Shown here: positions 46,301 to 60,100 of the stretch, piece by piece
Numbering within the stretch: position 1 is the first letter of the stretch
Layout of the letters: each line of letters starts with the position of its first letter
Source: Dicaeum eximium
Lineage: Eukaryota; Chordata; Aves; Passeriformes; Dicaeidae
Assembly (NCBI GenBank): GCA_013396995.1
Contig: VWZP01004535.1
Location: forward strand, 669,188 to 733,187
Reading direction: 5' to 3'
Length of the DNA stretch: 64,000 bases
Program-made: the position numbers and the translations under genes
Notes under the pieces: model-generated
What the model saw: only the letters and a program-made list of their open reading frames with translations
Told to the model about the DNA's origin: nothing
Database searches by the model: none

Positions 46301-49300
46301 GAGAGGGGCAGGCATCATCAGGCAGCAGGCAGTGTGCCAGCTGAAAGCATACCAAGGAATATTTCCAATTAAATATTTTTCCACCAGAAAATAATCAAAA
46401 TCACAGCTTTTCATTTGAGAGTTTGTGGAATAATTCTTATAAAAACTCTTAAGATGGGATCCAGGAGAATGATGAAAGAGCAGAACCCCATGGTGGCCTC
46501 CCAGCCAGCAGCAGGCAGCTGAAAAGGGAGAGCCAGGTTTAAGGCCAAATTCCCCTCTAGAAGACTCAGCCTGTTGACTTGAGCCTCAGCTTCCCAAAAC
46601 CAAGAGGAAACTGCCTTAGCTCTAACACAGCCCTGCTCCATACCCAGGATACCTCCTTATCCTCTGGACAGCCCACCCACCTGGAGCTTTGCACTGTGCT
46701 CTCCTGTGCAGTTTTTACATGGAATGAAGCTGGAATGGGAAAGGCTGGGTTTGGCCCAGCTGTAGTGGCAGGCAACAATTCCCACCTCACAGCTAAAGCT
46801 TCTCTTGGGTGAGGTTTTCAACTCTGACTCATGCTTCTCCAGTCTCCAGCACAGAATAAGCCACCTATCACACTGCAAGAGAAAGAACCAAGGCCTGGTG
46901 TTTCCCTGCACCCTGATGAGAGGACAAAATATGTGCAAGTGAGCAACAGCCAGGTCTGAAATGAGTAGAGACTCCTGAGCTGGCAGTGCAACAGAGGCTT
47001 ACAGAGAGTAAAACACCATCCCTTTCTTTGAGCACTGGCAGCCCACAGAACTCCAAGCAGCTCAAGTCCTTCCATTGCAGTGGGGAGTCCAGCCCAGAGA
47101 GTGGGTGACACAGATTTCTGGTGACAACACGTCATCACTGCTGGAAGCAGGATCTCCTAGTACTGAGCACGTTTAAGAGACAGACCACCAGCAACCTCCT
47201 CCAGACCACAGAGGTCAGCTCAGGAGCTGGACCAATTCTGCAGCTGTTCCCAGTTCTGCCTGGTGGTTGCTCCATCTGGTCCCATCCTGTTGCTATCTTT
47301 GTGAAGTGTCCACTTGAAATAGTCCCATTTCAGGAACTCCACAAGCAGCCATGGAGATTTGCACACTTCCTCTTCACTTTAGAGGTAGAAAATTTCATTT
47401 TCTAATCAGTCTTCCTCTGTAGAAAGAAGTATTAAAAGCTTCAGCAAGGTAAGTGTGTTAGTGTCGATAAATAGAAACTCATCCAGAGCATAACAGCAGA
47501 AAGCTGGAGAATTACAGGTGGCTACAGGCACAGACTGGTTGCCATTTGGCTTTTCCTTTCTATGAGTAACAGCAAGAAAATGAGTCAGACTCTGTGGCTG
47601 AGTCACAGTGAGTGAACATAAACTTGCTTTTCAGACCAAGAGAACTTGGGCAGGTGGAGGAAGAAGTCTGTATAATCTGCCCTGGATAAACACAGCATGG
47701 TCCCTCCATGTGCAAGTCCTGCTCCAGGGCCTAGGATCTGCAAGCCTGTCCCAAAGGAAGACCTCGTGGTGGAAATATATGATAAACATATGACAACATC
47801 TGCTTTCTGTTTCCTGTGCTGTGTACAGATTATCTGTCTCTACAGATAACCCTGTCCTTCTCAAAGAGAAAGCTGGGGTTGTGCTTTAAAAATGCTGCTG
47901 AGACCAGTGACAATTTGAATTAGTTCATTCTGTACCTGTTCTCAGACCACGTGTATCACCACATCTCAGCACCATCTGCTCGACACCTGAGAGCTGTGAT
48001 TACACATTTGCCCGAGGTTGTTTGTTCCCTCATCCCTCCTGAGCACTGAGGCCAGAGGCAGGATAGGCGAAGTGTGCTTTCTGCATTCACGTGTGCTCTC
48101 CCCACACACACAGAGAAGCTGACGCCCAGCTGAGCTCCCCCACCTCCCCTCCACTGATGTCATTATTTTCCACGTTGCTTGTTGAGCCCAGCAGTGAAGA
48201 AGCCCTGGGAATGCAGAAGCCCATGTCAGAGCTGTTCCTGCACTGATCACCAGCAACTCTAGCAGAGGACTTTAAAGGGAAGCCTGGTGGGCTGCAGTAA
48301 AGTAAAAATCATCAGGCTACAATTTGACATCAGCAGAGCTCCTTGTAGAACACATGACTCCCGTTGCTGTCCCAGCCCCCTCCCCCTGCCTCCAATTCCA
48401 AGACTATAAAATTACTCATTAGGCTTGGAACAAAATGCTCTCGGTGCACTTGCATGTGGCTGGAGGCAGAGACAGATGTTTTGGGCTCTGGAAGAAAATT
48501 GCTGAGACAGAAATGAAACACTTCCAAACTGCACTGTGCTTGCCTGCTCCTGTTGGACTGCATGGTTTTCCACAGGGTCAGATTAGAAGGGAGCAATGGC
48601 ATTACCGAGCAACCCTTTGCTTCCACTTAGCTTTTATTAAAGCCTCAAACACAATTCTCTGTTTCACTTCAAGTTTTGCACTGAGTCCTTCAGCATGGCA
48701 TAAGAGCAGCTCAGGGCTGTGCCTCTGGAAGTAGGTTTCAGCACTTTGGGTTTATGGTTCAAAGATCCTACATTTCAGCTGCACTTTTGTCTTGAAAAGA
48801 ATAGGGAGACATTGCCTTTAGGAGCCAGACAATCCTCAGAGGCCCATGAAACAGAGAATCCTCCCTCTTTTTACACATGGAGTAGAGTGAGAATAAAAAC
48901 ATTGCCTGCAGGCATGTCAGTGAGGAGATTAGGATTCAGTGTCCAGATTATAGCTTGGTTTATAGGAGGCAGCCGTTCCCACCTCCCATAAACAAACACT
49001 TGCTCAGTTAACCATCACATTGAAACGAGGGAGGGCAGTGACTCCAGCTCCCTCACACCATTTCTCTTCTTAAATTCAAGAAAGAATATTCTGCCTTTAG
49101 ATCCCTTCCTGCTACATTTGCTTTTGGTCACACAGTAGATGTTTTAAGACCAGACTACCGTTATATTCCTGGCTTTGAAAGACCACGTTCCATGATTTCA
49201 GTAAGGCAAACAGTTCAAAGCACAGACAGAATGACCACTGCAACCTGATCACCACGAGACGCAGACTGTCAAACCACTATCTCCCAGCTACTGGTCAAAC

Positions 49301-52300
49301 CTAGTACTCAGGCACTAAGAAAGTCTGAACACAATGGGCTCATACAGACCTCCCTCAGCCAAGCATCAGAGAAATAACAAATTTTTTCTCCTACAGTTAT
49401 TTCTAAGGTACCATTCAGGTACAAAAGATACTGGGGAGGTATTTTTTTGCCTCTCGTATTCCTGCAGAATAGGTGTGAGCCCAATTCTCCACAGCTGGAA
49501 GGAGAATCTATCAAGTTGGAAGATGCAGTGGCCTTATGTCAGTAAGCTCCATGTGGAGGTCAGGGATCAACAGGAGTGACCTGATGGTCAGGAACAAGCC
49601 CTGCCACAGTGCTAATTACATGTAAGCTTCACTTTCAAAGCTACATAGAAGCTTAAGCTCATTTATCTTTACAAGGGATTTAAAGGGCTATCGGCTTTGG
49701 GAAGTGAGAGTGACAGGAGAGGGAAGTGCCAAATCACCAGCTCAAACTTCCAGTAGCTGTTAATGTGGACTGAGCTATCTGTGTCAGCACCATGCAGCAC
49801 ACTGGCAAGGCTCACTCACCAGCCCTGTCTGACATCTCTGCCTGGTTCCTTGAGACCTTTTCTTACCAACAAACAAACAAACCCTTCCGTTTCTCTAACA
49901 TGATTTCCTCCCAATCCCGTAATACTGGATTATTCCTAAACCTAAAGCAAAGAACATCACTTTGTGATTCAGGCTGCTTTCCTGAGCTAGGAGCAACAGC
50001 TCTGCTGAAATACCTCATTTTGTGCTGTCTGAAACATTACACAGCATGAGCTGAGTCTGGGAAGAGAGGAAAAATGGAATTACAGGCTCATGAAATGGAC
50101 ACTGACAAAACCCTGAAATGTCGAGCTCACTCAGATGCAGCCTGTGTTTAATCCAGTCATCAGACAGTCTCTGTTTAGCTAAATATTTGACTTCAGAATT
50201 GGGCCTGAATTATTATTGGCAAAGCTTCCAAGCTCCACAGGTCCCTCTAACAAGCTGTTCCTCTGTGGAAGCCTTGCAAGGAAATGAATGCAGCCTTTGA
50301 GGAAACTGCTGGAACCCTTCTCAGGCTTCCAGAGTGGGTTTGTGGAGTCCCGTTAGGTGTCCAGGTCTTCTGAAAGCTCCATATGTTGAGTGTTAGAAGC
50401 TACAGGGCTGATGTTTGTGTGCATTTCTGGGATGTTCCCAGAGGAGTTCTGGCTCCGCAGCATGTCACAGGAACAGAGTTATCAAAGAAAGCACCAAAAA
50501 TAACCTAGTCTACAGAACAACTAAAAGCCTAACCCAGACAAAAAATAAATAAGCTGGAGCCACACGTGAAGCCATGTAGCCAGAGCTGTAACGTGTATTC
50601 CATTCTAATGGGACATATCTGAAAGAGCACAGAACTGGCATGGTTGGCTTTTGAATACCCACAGCAGGGACCTAAAGAAGCACAACCATACAATTCTTCA
50701 TCAATGGCAGCTGTGTACCACAGCGCCCAAAGATCTGGTTCAGGTGCTGCCAGGCAGAGCCCATGGTTGCTATCTCAGCACACTGGGCAGTTTGACACCC
50801 TCTCACGTACCAACAGTCCATCAGCACTGAAAAAGGAACGTGGTCATCCCTTCTCCCATGCAATATTCAATTTCCTGTCTGTGGCAGCATATGCCAAAAA
50901 AGACAATCCTCCAAGGATGGAGGCTGTTCCTCAAGCCAGGCTCCCCTGCTATGGGCAGCTACAGAGAAGGAGAAGCTTGGCTTCCCAAATTACAGGCAGC
51001 TGCAGGCAGGAGGAGTCACCTTCCAGTTTTGCTTCCAAAGGAAGATTATAAATTAAAGTCCAGTTTGCTAAACCTCTAGGTAAGCAACTGTTTCTGCATA
51101 AACACATACTGGTTTGTGGGCTGTATTACATGGCTAACTGCAAATGTGACTGGCTTGAAAATGACACTGTATACAACTAAACCAGGGAGCTAACAAAGGC
51201 ATATTTTAAAATTACATGAATTTAAGCAGCCTGGCTCATGATTTTTGAATGTGATCAAAAATAATGATTATCCTAAAACAGTACCTAAAAATTGTGCATG
51301 CAAAATAAGAGCACAAAATTCTCAGACAGAGAGCTTCACTTCTAAGTGAGAAAGAGCACAAAGCTGGCTCAGCTAAAATTATTTTTCAAGTGAAATAAAG
51401 TCTAAGATTTTAACACCATTCTGAAGATGGGGTCAATGTCTGGAATATATTGCAAAAAGGACTCGAATTACCACCTCCCCCTGTCATTCTTCATGCTACA
51501 ACATTAGTGGAAAAATCCAAGAGCTCTTTTAGGTCTGTTAGCTAATAAAGGGATCGCTAGGCAAATATTCAGTGTCGTTAACAAATCCTCGCACCATTCT
51601 GTACTTAGTATCAGCAGAAAGTCTTGGTCCCTTCCACCCCTGAACACATACCACCTTGGGAAGGACAGAAGGAACTGCCTACATTGCCTTTTTTTCTGCC
51701 TGCTGGAAATATCCAAGCTCAAAACCAGATGCGAACTCGCAGCGCATCTGCGCTATTCCTCCTCCGAGATCAGCGTTAACCGCAGGAGAGCCGTGGGTGA
51801 TGAATCCTGGCTGATTCAAGCTCTGGAAGACAATAACATTAACAGTGGCAGGTTAAATCCAGACAGCTTTCCACCCAAGGATCTCTTACAGCATAACAAA
51901 AGGCTAGCAAGAGCCAGAGGTCCCACCTAAGGCCGGGATGCACAGTACCTCCATAGTTCGTGCAAGCAGGGATTATTCTCTGCCCTATTCAGAGCTGTTT
52001 CCCCAGCCCCCAGGCACTAGGATACCCAGTGGGAAGGGCTCAGCCCTTCTCAGTCATTCCTGCTGGCGCCGTTCCAGTTTGTCTGAAGACACTTAAATAT
52101 TCATCGAGAAAGAGCAAGACTCCGTCTTGCCGGGTGCACAGACTGCTCTCCAGGGAGACGGGACACCTGCCTTCTCCACTCCCTACTCCATCAAATCGTT
52201 AATTATTTAAAATAACAGGAAAGAGCAAGAAAAACTCTCCACACCAGACATGCTTGCAGCCTGTTGTTTATGGTGCTCTCTGGGGTCTTGCGTGGCCCGA

Positions 52301-53160
52301 GGTTTGCATCTCCCCTCCGGCAGAAACAAGGATCAAGCCCAGCTTTCCCCCTTCCTCGGGGAGGATGCTCTACCCGCTAAGCTATTGTACAAAAGAAGGG
52401 CTTTCCCTTTATCCAGACAGACCTTATGTTCACTGCTTTTCCTATCAGAGAGTGCCTTTTTTTTTTTTAACTTCAGTTTGAATAAAAGGCAAACAAAACA
52501 CAAATCCAAAGCTCTGAGAGCAGCAGCTATCCATAACCCCCCACATCTTCTGTATTTGCTCAAGAACTTAGGGTCCACCTCCCCATTTCACAGCTGGGCA
52601 GGCCAAGCCGTAGTGGTCCAACTGCATCAGCAAGCACTTGGCTACTGAATCCCTCGGTGGTGGGTTTCAATGAAATGGAAACCACTGTCTCTCTGCCCTG
52701 GAGACAGTTCTGGTGTAGCTGTGTGCACAGAAGGACGTTTGGAGAAGCAGAGGGTCTCTTCTTACCTACATACCTCCAGGACATAGCCTTCTTCCCCCTA
52801 TCTCCCAACACACCAAACGCCCCACGCTCTCTCACAGGAGCAGCACGGACCCCACACAAGGGTCCCCGAGATCGGGATGTACCCCAAAACTGTCCCAAGT
52901 GCAGGGAACAGCTCCATTTGCACCCTGGACTTTATTGCTAGAGCAGAAGTCGTGGCAGGTGAACAGCACTGGCACCCTCATGTGGTGACAGGCATCAGAG
53001 TGAGCTCACAGCCAAAATCAGCGGCACAGAGAGAGAAATGCTTCTCCAGGGGGCCTTCTCCAGGGAGTCCTGACAAGGACCACATCTGTGGGCCAGCATG
53101 GTCTGGGATACAAACCTGATGTCACCTCTCCTATCCTGAGACCAGCAGCAAAGACCTCAC
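40361..53160. other. Intergenic DNA between PLEKHO2 and ANKDD1A, no gene recognised
   Basis: About 12.8 kb of unique, AT-leaning sequence. No exon, RNA gene or named transposon was recognised on either strand. Small simple tracts occur, such as poly(T) near 43800-43810 and 52458-52470 and AAAC repeats near 49870-49881. Human also has a gene-poor gap between these two genes. A non-coding RNA cannot be excluded. Confidence 0.6.
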
Positions 53161-53500
53161 AGAACGGTCTGGGCTGGAAAGGGCCTTAAGGATCATCCAG
53201 TTCTACCACCTTCCATGGGCAGGGACTCCTTCCACTATTTCAGGATGCTCCAAGCCCCACCCAATCTGGCCTTGGATGCTTCCAGGGATGGGGTTTCATA
53301 TAAGGTCTCCCCGGAGCTGTCTCTTCTCCAGGTTGAGCACCCCCAGCTCTCCCAGTCTGGCTCTAGAGCAGAGGTGCTCCAACCCTTGGAAAATTTCTGT
53401 GACCTCCTTTGGACTCACTCCAGCTGCTCCATGTTCTTCTTATGTTGGGGACCCCCAGAGATGGAAGCAGTATTACAGGGGAGGAGTACTGTGGGGGACC
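53161..53500 (-). mobile_element. CR1 LINE fragment, - strand
   Basis: The reverse complement of a CR1 3' region reads GGGCTGGAAAGGGCCTTAAG, ACCACCTTCCATGGGCAGGG, ATCTGGCCTTGGATGCTTCC, CTGTCTCTTCTCCAGGTTGA and AGAGATGGAAGCAGTATTAC. It ends about 0.4 kb before the ANKDD1A CpG island. The right edge is fuzzy because the sequence diverges from the CR1 pattern after about 53490. Confidence 0.92.
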
Positions 53501-54046
53501 CACAGATCTGATTATCCGCCCCAACCTCAACTTGCCCTGGTTTATTCCTTATCATACTATCAAAATGGAGAACAAAATAAAAGTTAAAACCAGCCCAGAC
53601 GCTGAAACTGGAGAATTCACTAAAATTCTGAGGAAAAAAGCCCTTTTGCCCCCTCCTAAACCTGCTGAGGGACGTGAGGGACACGAGCACCTCATTGTCG
53701 GGAAACATCAACCCCTGAGCCCTGCTTTCAGGGAAAAACAAACACACAAACAACCCTCCGTATTTCCTACTGATTAGAAATCCCTCTCCTCCCAAATTGC
53801 TCTGGAAACAGAATTAAATTAATTTTAAATTAAACCACCCACCACCTCGAAGCAGCAGCACTCAGCAGAGTCGCGCTGAGGTGAAGGGCGGCTCCTGGCC
53901 GAAATGGCGGCAGCTGGATGTCCCCGCTCAAATCCTCCCCAAACGGCCCGAAAACACCGTGTTTGCCGGGAAATGGGCTTGTTTTATGATATTTTGCTTT
54001 AAAGAGCAGCAAAAGAGCATCTCGGCGGAGGCGAGCTGGCCTGCGA

Positions 54047-54128
54047 GGAGGCGGGGACGCGCCTGGCAGCCCGCCCTGAGGCGGCGGGGACGCGCCTCAG
54101 CCCGCCCTGAGGCGGCGGCGGCGGCGGG
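54047..54128. repeat. ANKDD1A: Tandem duplication plus (GGC)n in the ANKDD1A leader
   Basis: A unit of about 31-33 bases, containing GGGGACGCGCCT and then CAGCCCGCCCTGAG, occurs twice in a row (about 54047-54079 and 54080-54110). It runs into about six GGC triplets up to 54128. The ATG lies 17 bases further on. Length variation here would alter the 5' leader but not the protein. Confidence 0.85.
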
Positions 54129-54144
54129 GCCGCTGTGTCGCGAC

Positions 54145-54178
54145 ATGGGGGACGACTTGGCGTCGGAAGGCGACACCC
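54145..54178 (+). CDS. ANKDD1A: ANKDD1A coding exon 1
   Basis: MGDDLASEGDT plus one base of the next codon. The ATG has G at -3 and G at +4. The donor is CCC|GTGAGT. The N-terminus differs from the human one I recall but is similarly short and acidic. Confidence 0.8.
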
Positions 54179-57100
54179 GTGAGTGTGGCCGAGGCGGGGG
54201 CGGCTCCAGCGGGGCGGGGGGAGCAGCGCCGTGAGGGCGATTCGTGTGGCGAGGGCGGGCGGGAGCCGGCGGGGCTGAGGGGCAGAGCAGGGATGCCCTA
54301 AAAAAAAACCGGACACCTGAAAATCCGCTCGGAAACAAAGCAGATGGTTAAACCTACCCGTGAATCAAGACTGCTGTTGCACCAAATCATCCTGCACCGC
54401 TAAGATGCTGCACATATCTCTGGTACCCCGGACTTGGGGTTTTTGGCCCCCTTGGTCGCTCAGTCCCCATCCCAAGTTGTCTTTCTGTCTTGCAGCCCCA
54501 GGTAGGGCTCGGTAGATGGGTTTTGCACGTTTCTTTGTGTTCTTTCACCTCCTTTGCTGCTTTTCTGTATCTTTTGCATAATAAACTGCCTGTGAGTTGG
54601 TGCATTGCACTGAGGGTAAATAATTTAAAATGTTTTCCACACTGTTTGCGATAACTGAATTCCTGTTTAGTAACTGAATTCCTGTTCAGAAATCTATGAA
54701 GTACCCTGGAATCTGAGCTTGAAAGAGAATGAAAACTGCTAAATATCCACTGAAATGTTGCTGTTGGACAGGTGCATGCCATGATGAAGAGTGCATTTAC
54801 ATTTACATAGCCGCTGTGGATCTTAAATAGGAAACTCAGACCATCAAACTGTTACTCATGTGTTGCTGAAAATAAATAAATTGCGGCTTCTATAGCCTTA
54901 GCGATGCCAGATTTGTTACTACATCTTCACAGCTAGTGCAAAGAATAACTAAGGTGGTTTGGCATCTCTTGAAAATGATGCTTTGTGTGACCATAGACTG
55001 TAAGAACCCATTTCTGTCACCTGGAGAGCAGGGTCAGCAGCATTTGCTTAATTGAAACATAGGATTTACTCCACTGAAGGGAGATAAGCATGTACGAGGA
55101 GGTGTAGCCATTGGTGTTAATAATTAAAAACTCAATGTGTTTTTCACAAGTTCTCTTGATATTTCTTCTCAAATAAATGGTCCATGCAAGGTGAAATGCA
55201 ATCCTGTTAACACAGCTGACAAGATGATAAGAGAGTCTTAATATATAGTACAGGAAATCCTGTTTCTTGCAGAAATCAGTGTCCAAAATCCTACTGCCTT
55301 CATTGTAGCAGCAGGTCCAGCACTCTTGAATATACACTCTCAGATGACCATGTCTGGTGTTAAGTGGATAAACACAGTATTGAATGATCCTGTCTAGCAT
55401 TAAAATTTGTGTTATTTGTGTTTTTCTTGAGTTTTTCTTGTGTTTTCTAAAGTTTTTTTGTTTGAAGGCAAGAGGAATGGAAACTGGAGGATGAGGTTAT
55501 GCCTCTGTTGTTCTAAGAGTCCATGGTAGGGATGCCTTTCTTCTATGCCCTCCAAAGAGATTAATTGTGCTATTTAGGCAGCAAGCCACCAGTTTGTCTC
55601 CCTCAGTGTGGTGAAATGGGAACAATAATATGTTTTGATGCCTTTTGTATGGCATGTGGTTAGTATGCAGGTGATATGTTGAAACAAGCTGAAGTTGCAT
55701 TGAGCCCCTCAGATTGCAGCCTGGATTCTGGAGAAGTGTAGAAGAGAACAGAGCCTCTGAGCCAGCTCTCCAGTAGGATGTGACAGGCCAAGGGTCTGAC
55801 TCAAGCACTTCCTGAAAGAATTCCCCAAAAGCACTAGGACAGAGACTGAGTCCAACAAATGCTGACACCAGCCTTGCCAAAAGCCTTCAGAGCCTCCCTG
55901 TCGGGCTGTGGCAGTCACAGCCTTGCTCTTGTTTCTTGGCAGGAAGGTTTATTCGATCAAGGAAAAGATTGCTGGGGCAAGGCCCAGCATGGAGAGTAAA
56001 CACTCTTAAATTGTGCCTAACTGTGCAGGACAAATACTGCCAGTCATGGCAAATTATGTGCAGAACTGCCACGGTTTATTAAGAGATGCAACACTAATCA
56101 CAGGCCAGGCTGGCAGTTTTGTGCTGCTTGGCTGGTTCAGGTTGCCTGGGGGGTGACCATGTGTAAAGCCCTCCTTGTAGAGCAGTGGGATGTAGGAGGA
56201 AGGATGGAGCAAAGGGTCTGTGCCATCTCAGAGCCTTCACACTGACTCTGGGCCTCAGAGGGTGCCCAGAGGATATGGACCTCATGGATCAAAAGGTTTT
56301 GCAGCTGGAGCAAATCCATGCAGAGAAAGACACTGAATTAGAAGAGAAGTGCGTAGGACTGGAAGAGCACTGAGTGGCACAGGGGTAGTCAGGGAAGGAG
56401 GGACAGTGCTAGAATATGAATCCAGCAAACCTGTCAACATCTGTAGGGCTGGGATTCTTGCTGGAAGAATCTTTCTGCAGTCATCCTTCCCTGAAGCCAC
56501 AGGAGCCGGTGAGATAAAGGGGAGGTTTGTTGGGGCATGCTGCTCCATGCCCTTTGCCAGCACTGTTTTAATGCTCACTCTTCTGCTCTGCTGCAGTGCT
56601 TCAGTCAGAGAAGGAGTTCCATGATGCGGCGAAGCGAAATGATACAGCCAGGATGGAGGAACTCATCAGGAGAGGAGTTGACATCAAAGCCAAAAACAGC
56701 GTAAGTCCTGGGTTTTTCCACCTCCAAGCTGCAGGAAGTGCTGAGGGCGTGTTTCAGAACTGCAGCTCCTTAACGCTACTCTTCTCATTAACTGCTTAAT
56801 TTGTCAAAGCTTTAAAATACAGCACCCAGTGTCAGATAGGGCCTGTGGCAACCAAGCAGTTTTCACAACACGCTGAGACCCCCAGCACTATCAGCCTGGC
56901 CACACTGGAAAGCTGCAAGTGCCAGATAGACACGATTGCCATGAAAGGCTTTGGTTTTGCTGTCTCAGTACAGTAAGACTGTGGGACAAACTCTGTTTCT
57001 AGTGCAGGTCTTTCCTTGTTGACTAGTAGGTTCATGGAGATACAGAATTGCACCCATTCCTAGTGTTTCAATCTGTCCATTTATGGACAGCAATGTTCTT

Positions 57101-60100
57101 CACTCTGTGCTGTCATTATAGCCCAGAACTGCAGTTCCTGAGTAGAAGGTGACTAAAACCTCCCTGCCTGACAGGAGAGCAGAGACAGAGCGCTGTGTCC
57201 AAAGACAACTCTGCACAGTGCAAGAAATTCTGGCTTCATAGATGGCCAAGGATATTTTTGCCATCAGAAAGGCTGGTGGATACACACACTCTGCACACAT
57301 CAGCCTTCCCTGCCTCTGTCCTTGCCTTCCAGGTGGAGCGGGCTGCCCTGCACTGGGCTGCGGGAGCCGGGAGCGTGGATGCCGTGCGACTGCTCCTGGA
57401 TCACGATGTCCCTGTGGATGACGAAGACAGTGTACAAAGGCGACTCTCCCTTGCATGTGCTGCAGATGTGTTTGGTGTTGGGGCACCGGGGACAGGGTGC
57501 TAGGCCAGCAGTTACAGACTGCACCTTAGCCCTGGGTGGGTGGCACAGGGTGGCACTCTGCACCTGCTGAGCGAGGGGCTGGAGCAAGCCTTGTTGACAG
57601 ATGAGTCTGTGCTCTGTGTTTTGACCTTTTCCTTGCATGCACAGTGACTTTCAATAGGCTGGTAGAATGTGTGAAGTTTTCCATAGAGCATGGGGATGCT
57701 TGGCTTCTTCTGATTGTGTTGATGGGGCTTGTGGGATAACAGTGGCAGCCAACAAGCTTTCTCTCTCCCATACAGCCAGGCTAATACACACCATTAGGTA
57801 GGTGGTAGCTGCCAAGAGGCAGGTCTCTGCTCAGTTGCTGTGAATATCTGTGACAGGAATAATAATAATTGGAGAAAGTGCAACTAAAAAATCTACCAAT
57901 GAGAAACAAATAGATTTGGAAAACTTAATTAAGCTAAGAGGACAGCTTCCCTCCAGGGTGGGGATGGTGGTGGCTGCAGTTTAACTGTAAGTATCTTCCT
58001 TCATTTTTGCCCAGTTTGGAATGAATGCTCTTCTCCTGTCTGCCTGGTTTGGCCACCTCCGTGTCCTGCAGATCCTTGTCAATGCTGGGGCCAAGATTAA
58101 CTGTGTCAATAGGGTGAGGCTCTCCCCATGTGCATTCATCACTTGGCTCTAGACAGTGTTGGGGGACAGAGAGAGATTCCCCTGCGAGCTCAGTCATGTG
58201 TGACAGCACCTGCTCTGGGGACTGCCATCTACACTCTGACTTACCCCTGAAGCAGGTGTAATAATTAGAGCTCTGCAGATGCACACATCTTCCTCACCTC
58301 ATGTTTGTGCAGTCCTGATGTGGAAGGTGTTACAGGAATGGGAAATGGGTTTAGTGAATCAGCAGTCCTTGTATTCTAAAACAGACCTTATCTGGGAAAA
58401 GGGGTATTAATATTTCAGTCATAACTTGCTGTCTGCAGCACAAGGAAGTTTAGCCCTAGAGGTGCAGGGAGGGATGAAATGGGCCTTTGCTAACAGGAGT
58501 AGATTGTCAAAAGAGAATGACTGTCCCACAGTCTTGGACTTGTTGAATGAGCAGTCCTTTGTCTCCTCTCCAGAATGGCAGGAACCTGCTTCACTGTGCA
58601 GCTCAGAGGGGACACATCCAGGTCATGGAGTTCATCATGGAGGACTTGGAGGACATCTGTGTGGATGAGACAGACAAGGTAGAAAGGCTTTTCACAGCTT
58701 TCTTTCATGAAGTCTGGCCTTGCTCTGCTGAGCTTAGCAGGAATGTTGCCCTTGGTCTTGGGAAGGGAATCAGAGTTAGATGCTACTCCCAGAAGTCTTC
58801 CTGCAGAGTGAGCTTTGGATGATGGGGATTCTGGCTCTGGTCAAGTTTCTTGCAACAGATTATCTGGTCTTGTGCTTTTTGAGCCTTTTGGACTGTGTTT
58901 CTCTGTTTCCTTTCAAAGATGGACAGGACAGCATTTCACCTGGCCGCAGAGTACGGGCAGCTGAAGGTGGTGGAGTTCCTCATTCGACTGGGTTGTTCTC
59001 ACAGCGCCAAAGACAAGGTACAGGCACAAAACCACATGCAAGGGAGGTGAAGTCCAAGGATTAGGGAATGTGAAAACCAGGGAACAGAATACCAAATGAA
59101 TTGTCCGCAGGTGTTCCTATGGCTGTGGTATGTCAGGGCTTTTTTTCCCTATCCACTTCAAGCCATTTTCTTGTTTAGTTCATGATTTCTCTCCAGGACT
59201 TTTCAGGCAGGATACACAGCAAGTCCGGTGGACAGTGCTCCAGTTTAAGGTAGGGGTTCTTCCCTCGCTGCTGCAACTCTAGGAAGATTGCTTCATATTG
59301 TGCTACTGGTTACAACCTCCTTTTCAGCCACACTGGATATACTCTGTGCAAGGTTGTGGTATATGAACACGCAGTCTTGTGAGACATGTGTTTATAAAGT
59401 AATGTTTACTTTCAGGAAGAAAATACAGCATTGCATTTAGCTGCTAAAAATGGACACCTCTCTGTGCTAGAGAAGATTATAGATGTTGGCGTGGACCTTG
59501 ATGAAAAAAACTCAGTAAGTACACTTGAATTAAATCAAAACCACGTCAGTTTTGCCCTTTTCCTTCCTAGAAATACTCTCCTGCCACAGTCATCAGGCTG
59601 AAAAGCCAGTATTGACAGGAGAGGTCTAGAAAATAGCTGATTTTATCTAAAGCCTGTGTGGGTAAAGGCAGGTCACACTTGCAGAGTATCAGTGAAAGGC
59701 AACATCCGTCTTGGACCAATTTCCGGCTTTAAAGTGTTGCCTTCTCTTCCTGCTGTATCTGCTCACCTACCTTATCACTCCATTTAATCTCCCTTTCCCT
59801 CCCTGACCCTTGTACATTCAAGTGCCTAAATGGTTATTGAGTGTGTTTTAAACTAAAATCCACTGTGCTTTAAAGTATTGACTTAGTCACTGAACATATG
59901 GACCCTCTGTTTGAGATCTCTCTTTTGACAGATCCACTCTGGAAAATTATGTGGCTGGAACACAGTTAATGACTTAGATAGCAAATATTGGTTTAGTATC
60001 ACTGTTATTTATGCCAGGGCACACTCCCAATTAAGTTTATCAGCATTTTTTTTTAGTCTTATTTGGTTACTGTCTTTGAAAAGTGTATATGATTGTGATT

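Larger units (their letters stand above)
53860..54290 (+). promoter_or_regulatory. ANKDD1A: CpG-island promoter and 5' leader of ANKDD1A
   Basis: A CpG-dense, GC-rich block surrounds the start codon at 54145. It contains no evident TATA box. The leader just before the ATG holds an imperfect tandem duplication and a run of GGC triplets. The exact transcription start cannot be read from the sequence. Confidence 0.75.

Noticed and set aside
53928..54338. Antisense open frames over the ANKDD1A CpG island
   Set aside because: Alanine-, proline- and arginine-rich frames are expected from GGC-rich DNA, with no family match.
56185..56373. 62-codon frame in ANKDD1A intron 1 with a charged, helix-like end
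   Set aside because: It has no acceptor and donor pair giving a frame compatible with the neighbouring exons, and no counterpart is known in the family.
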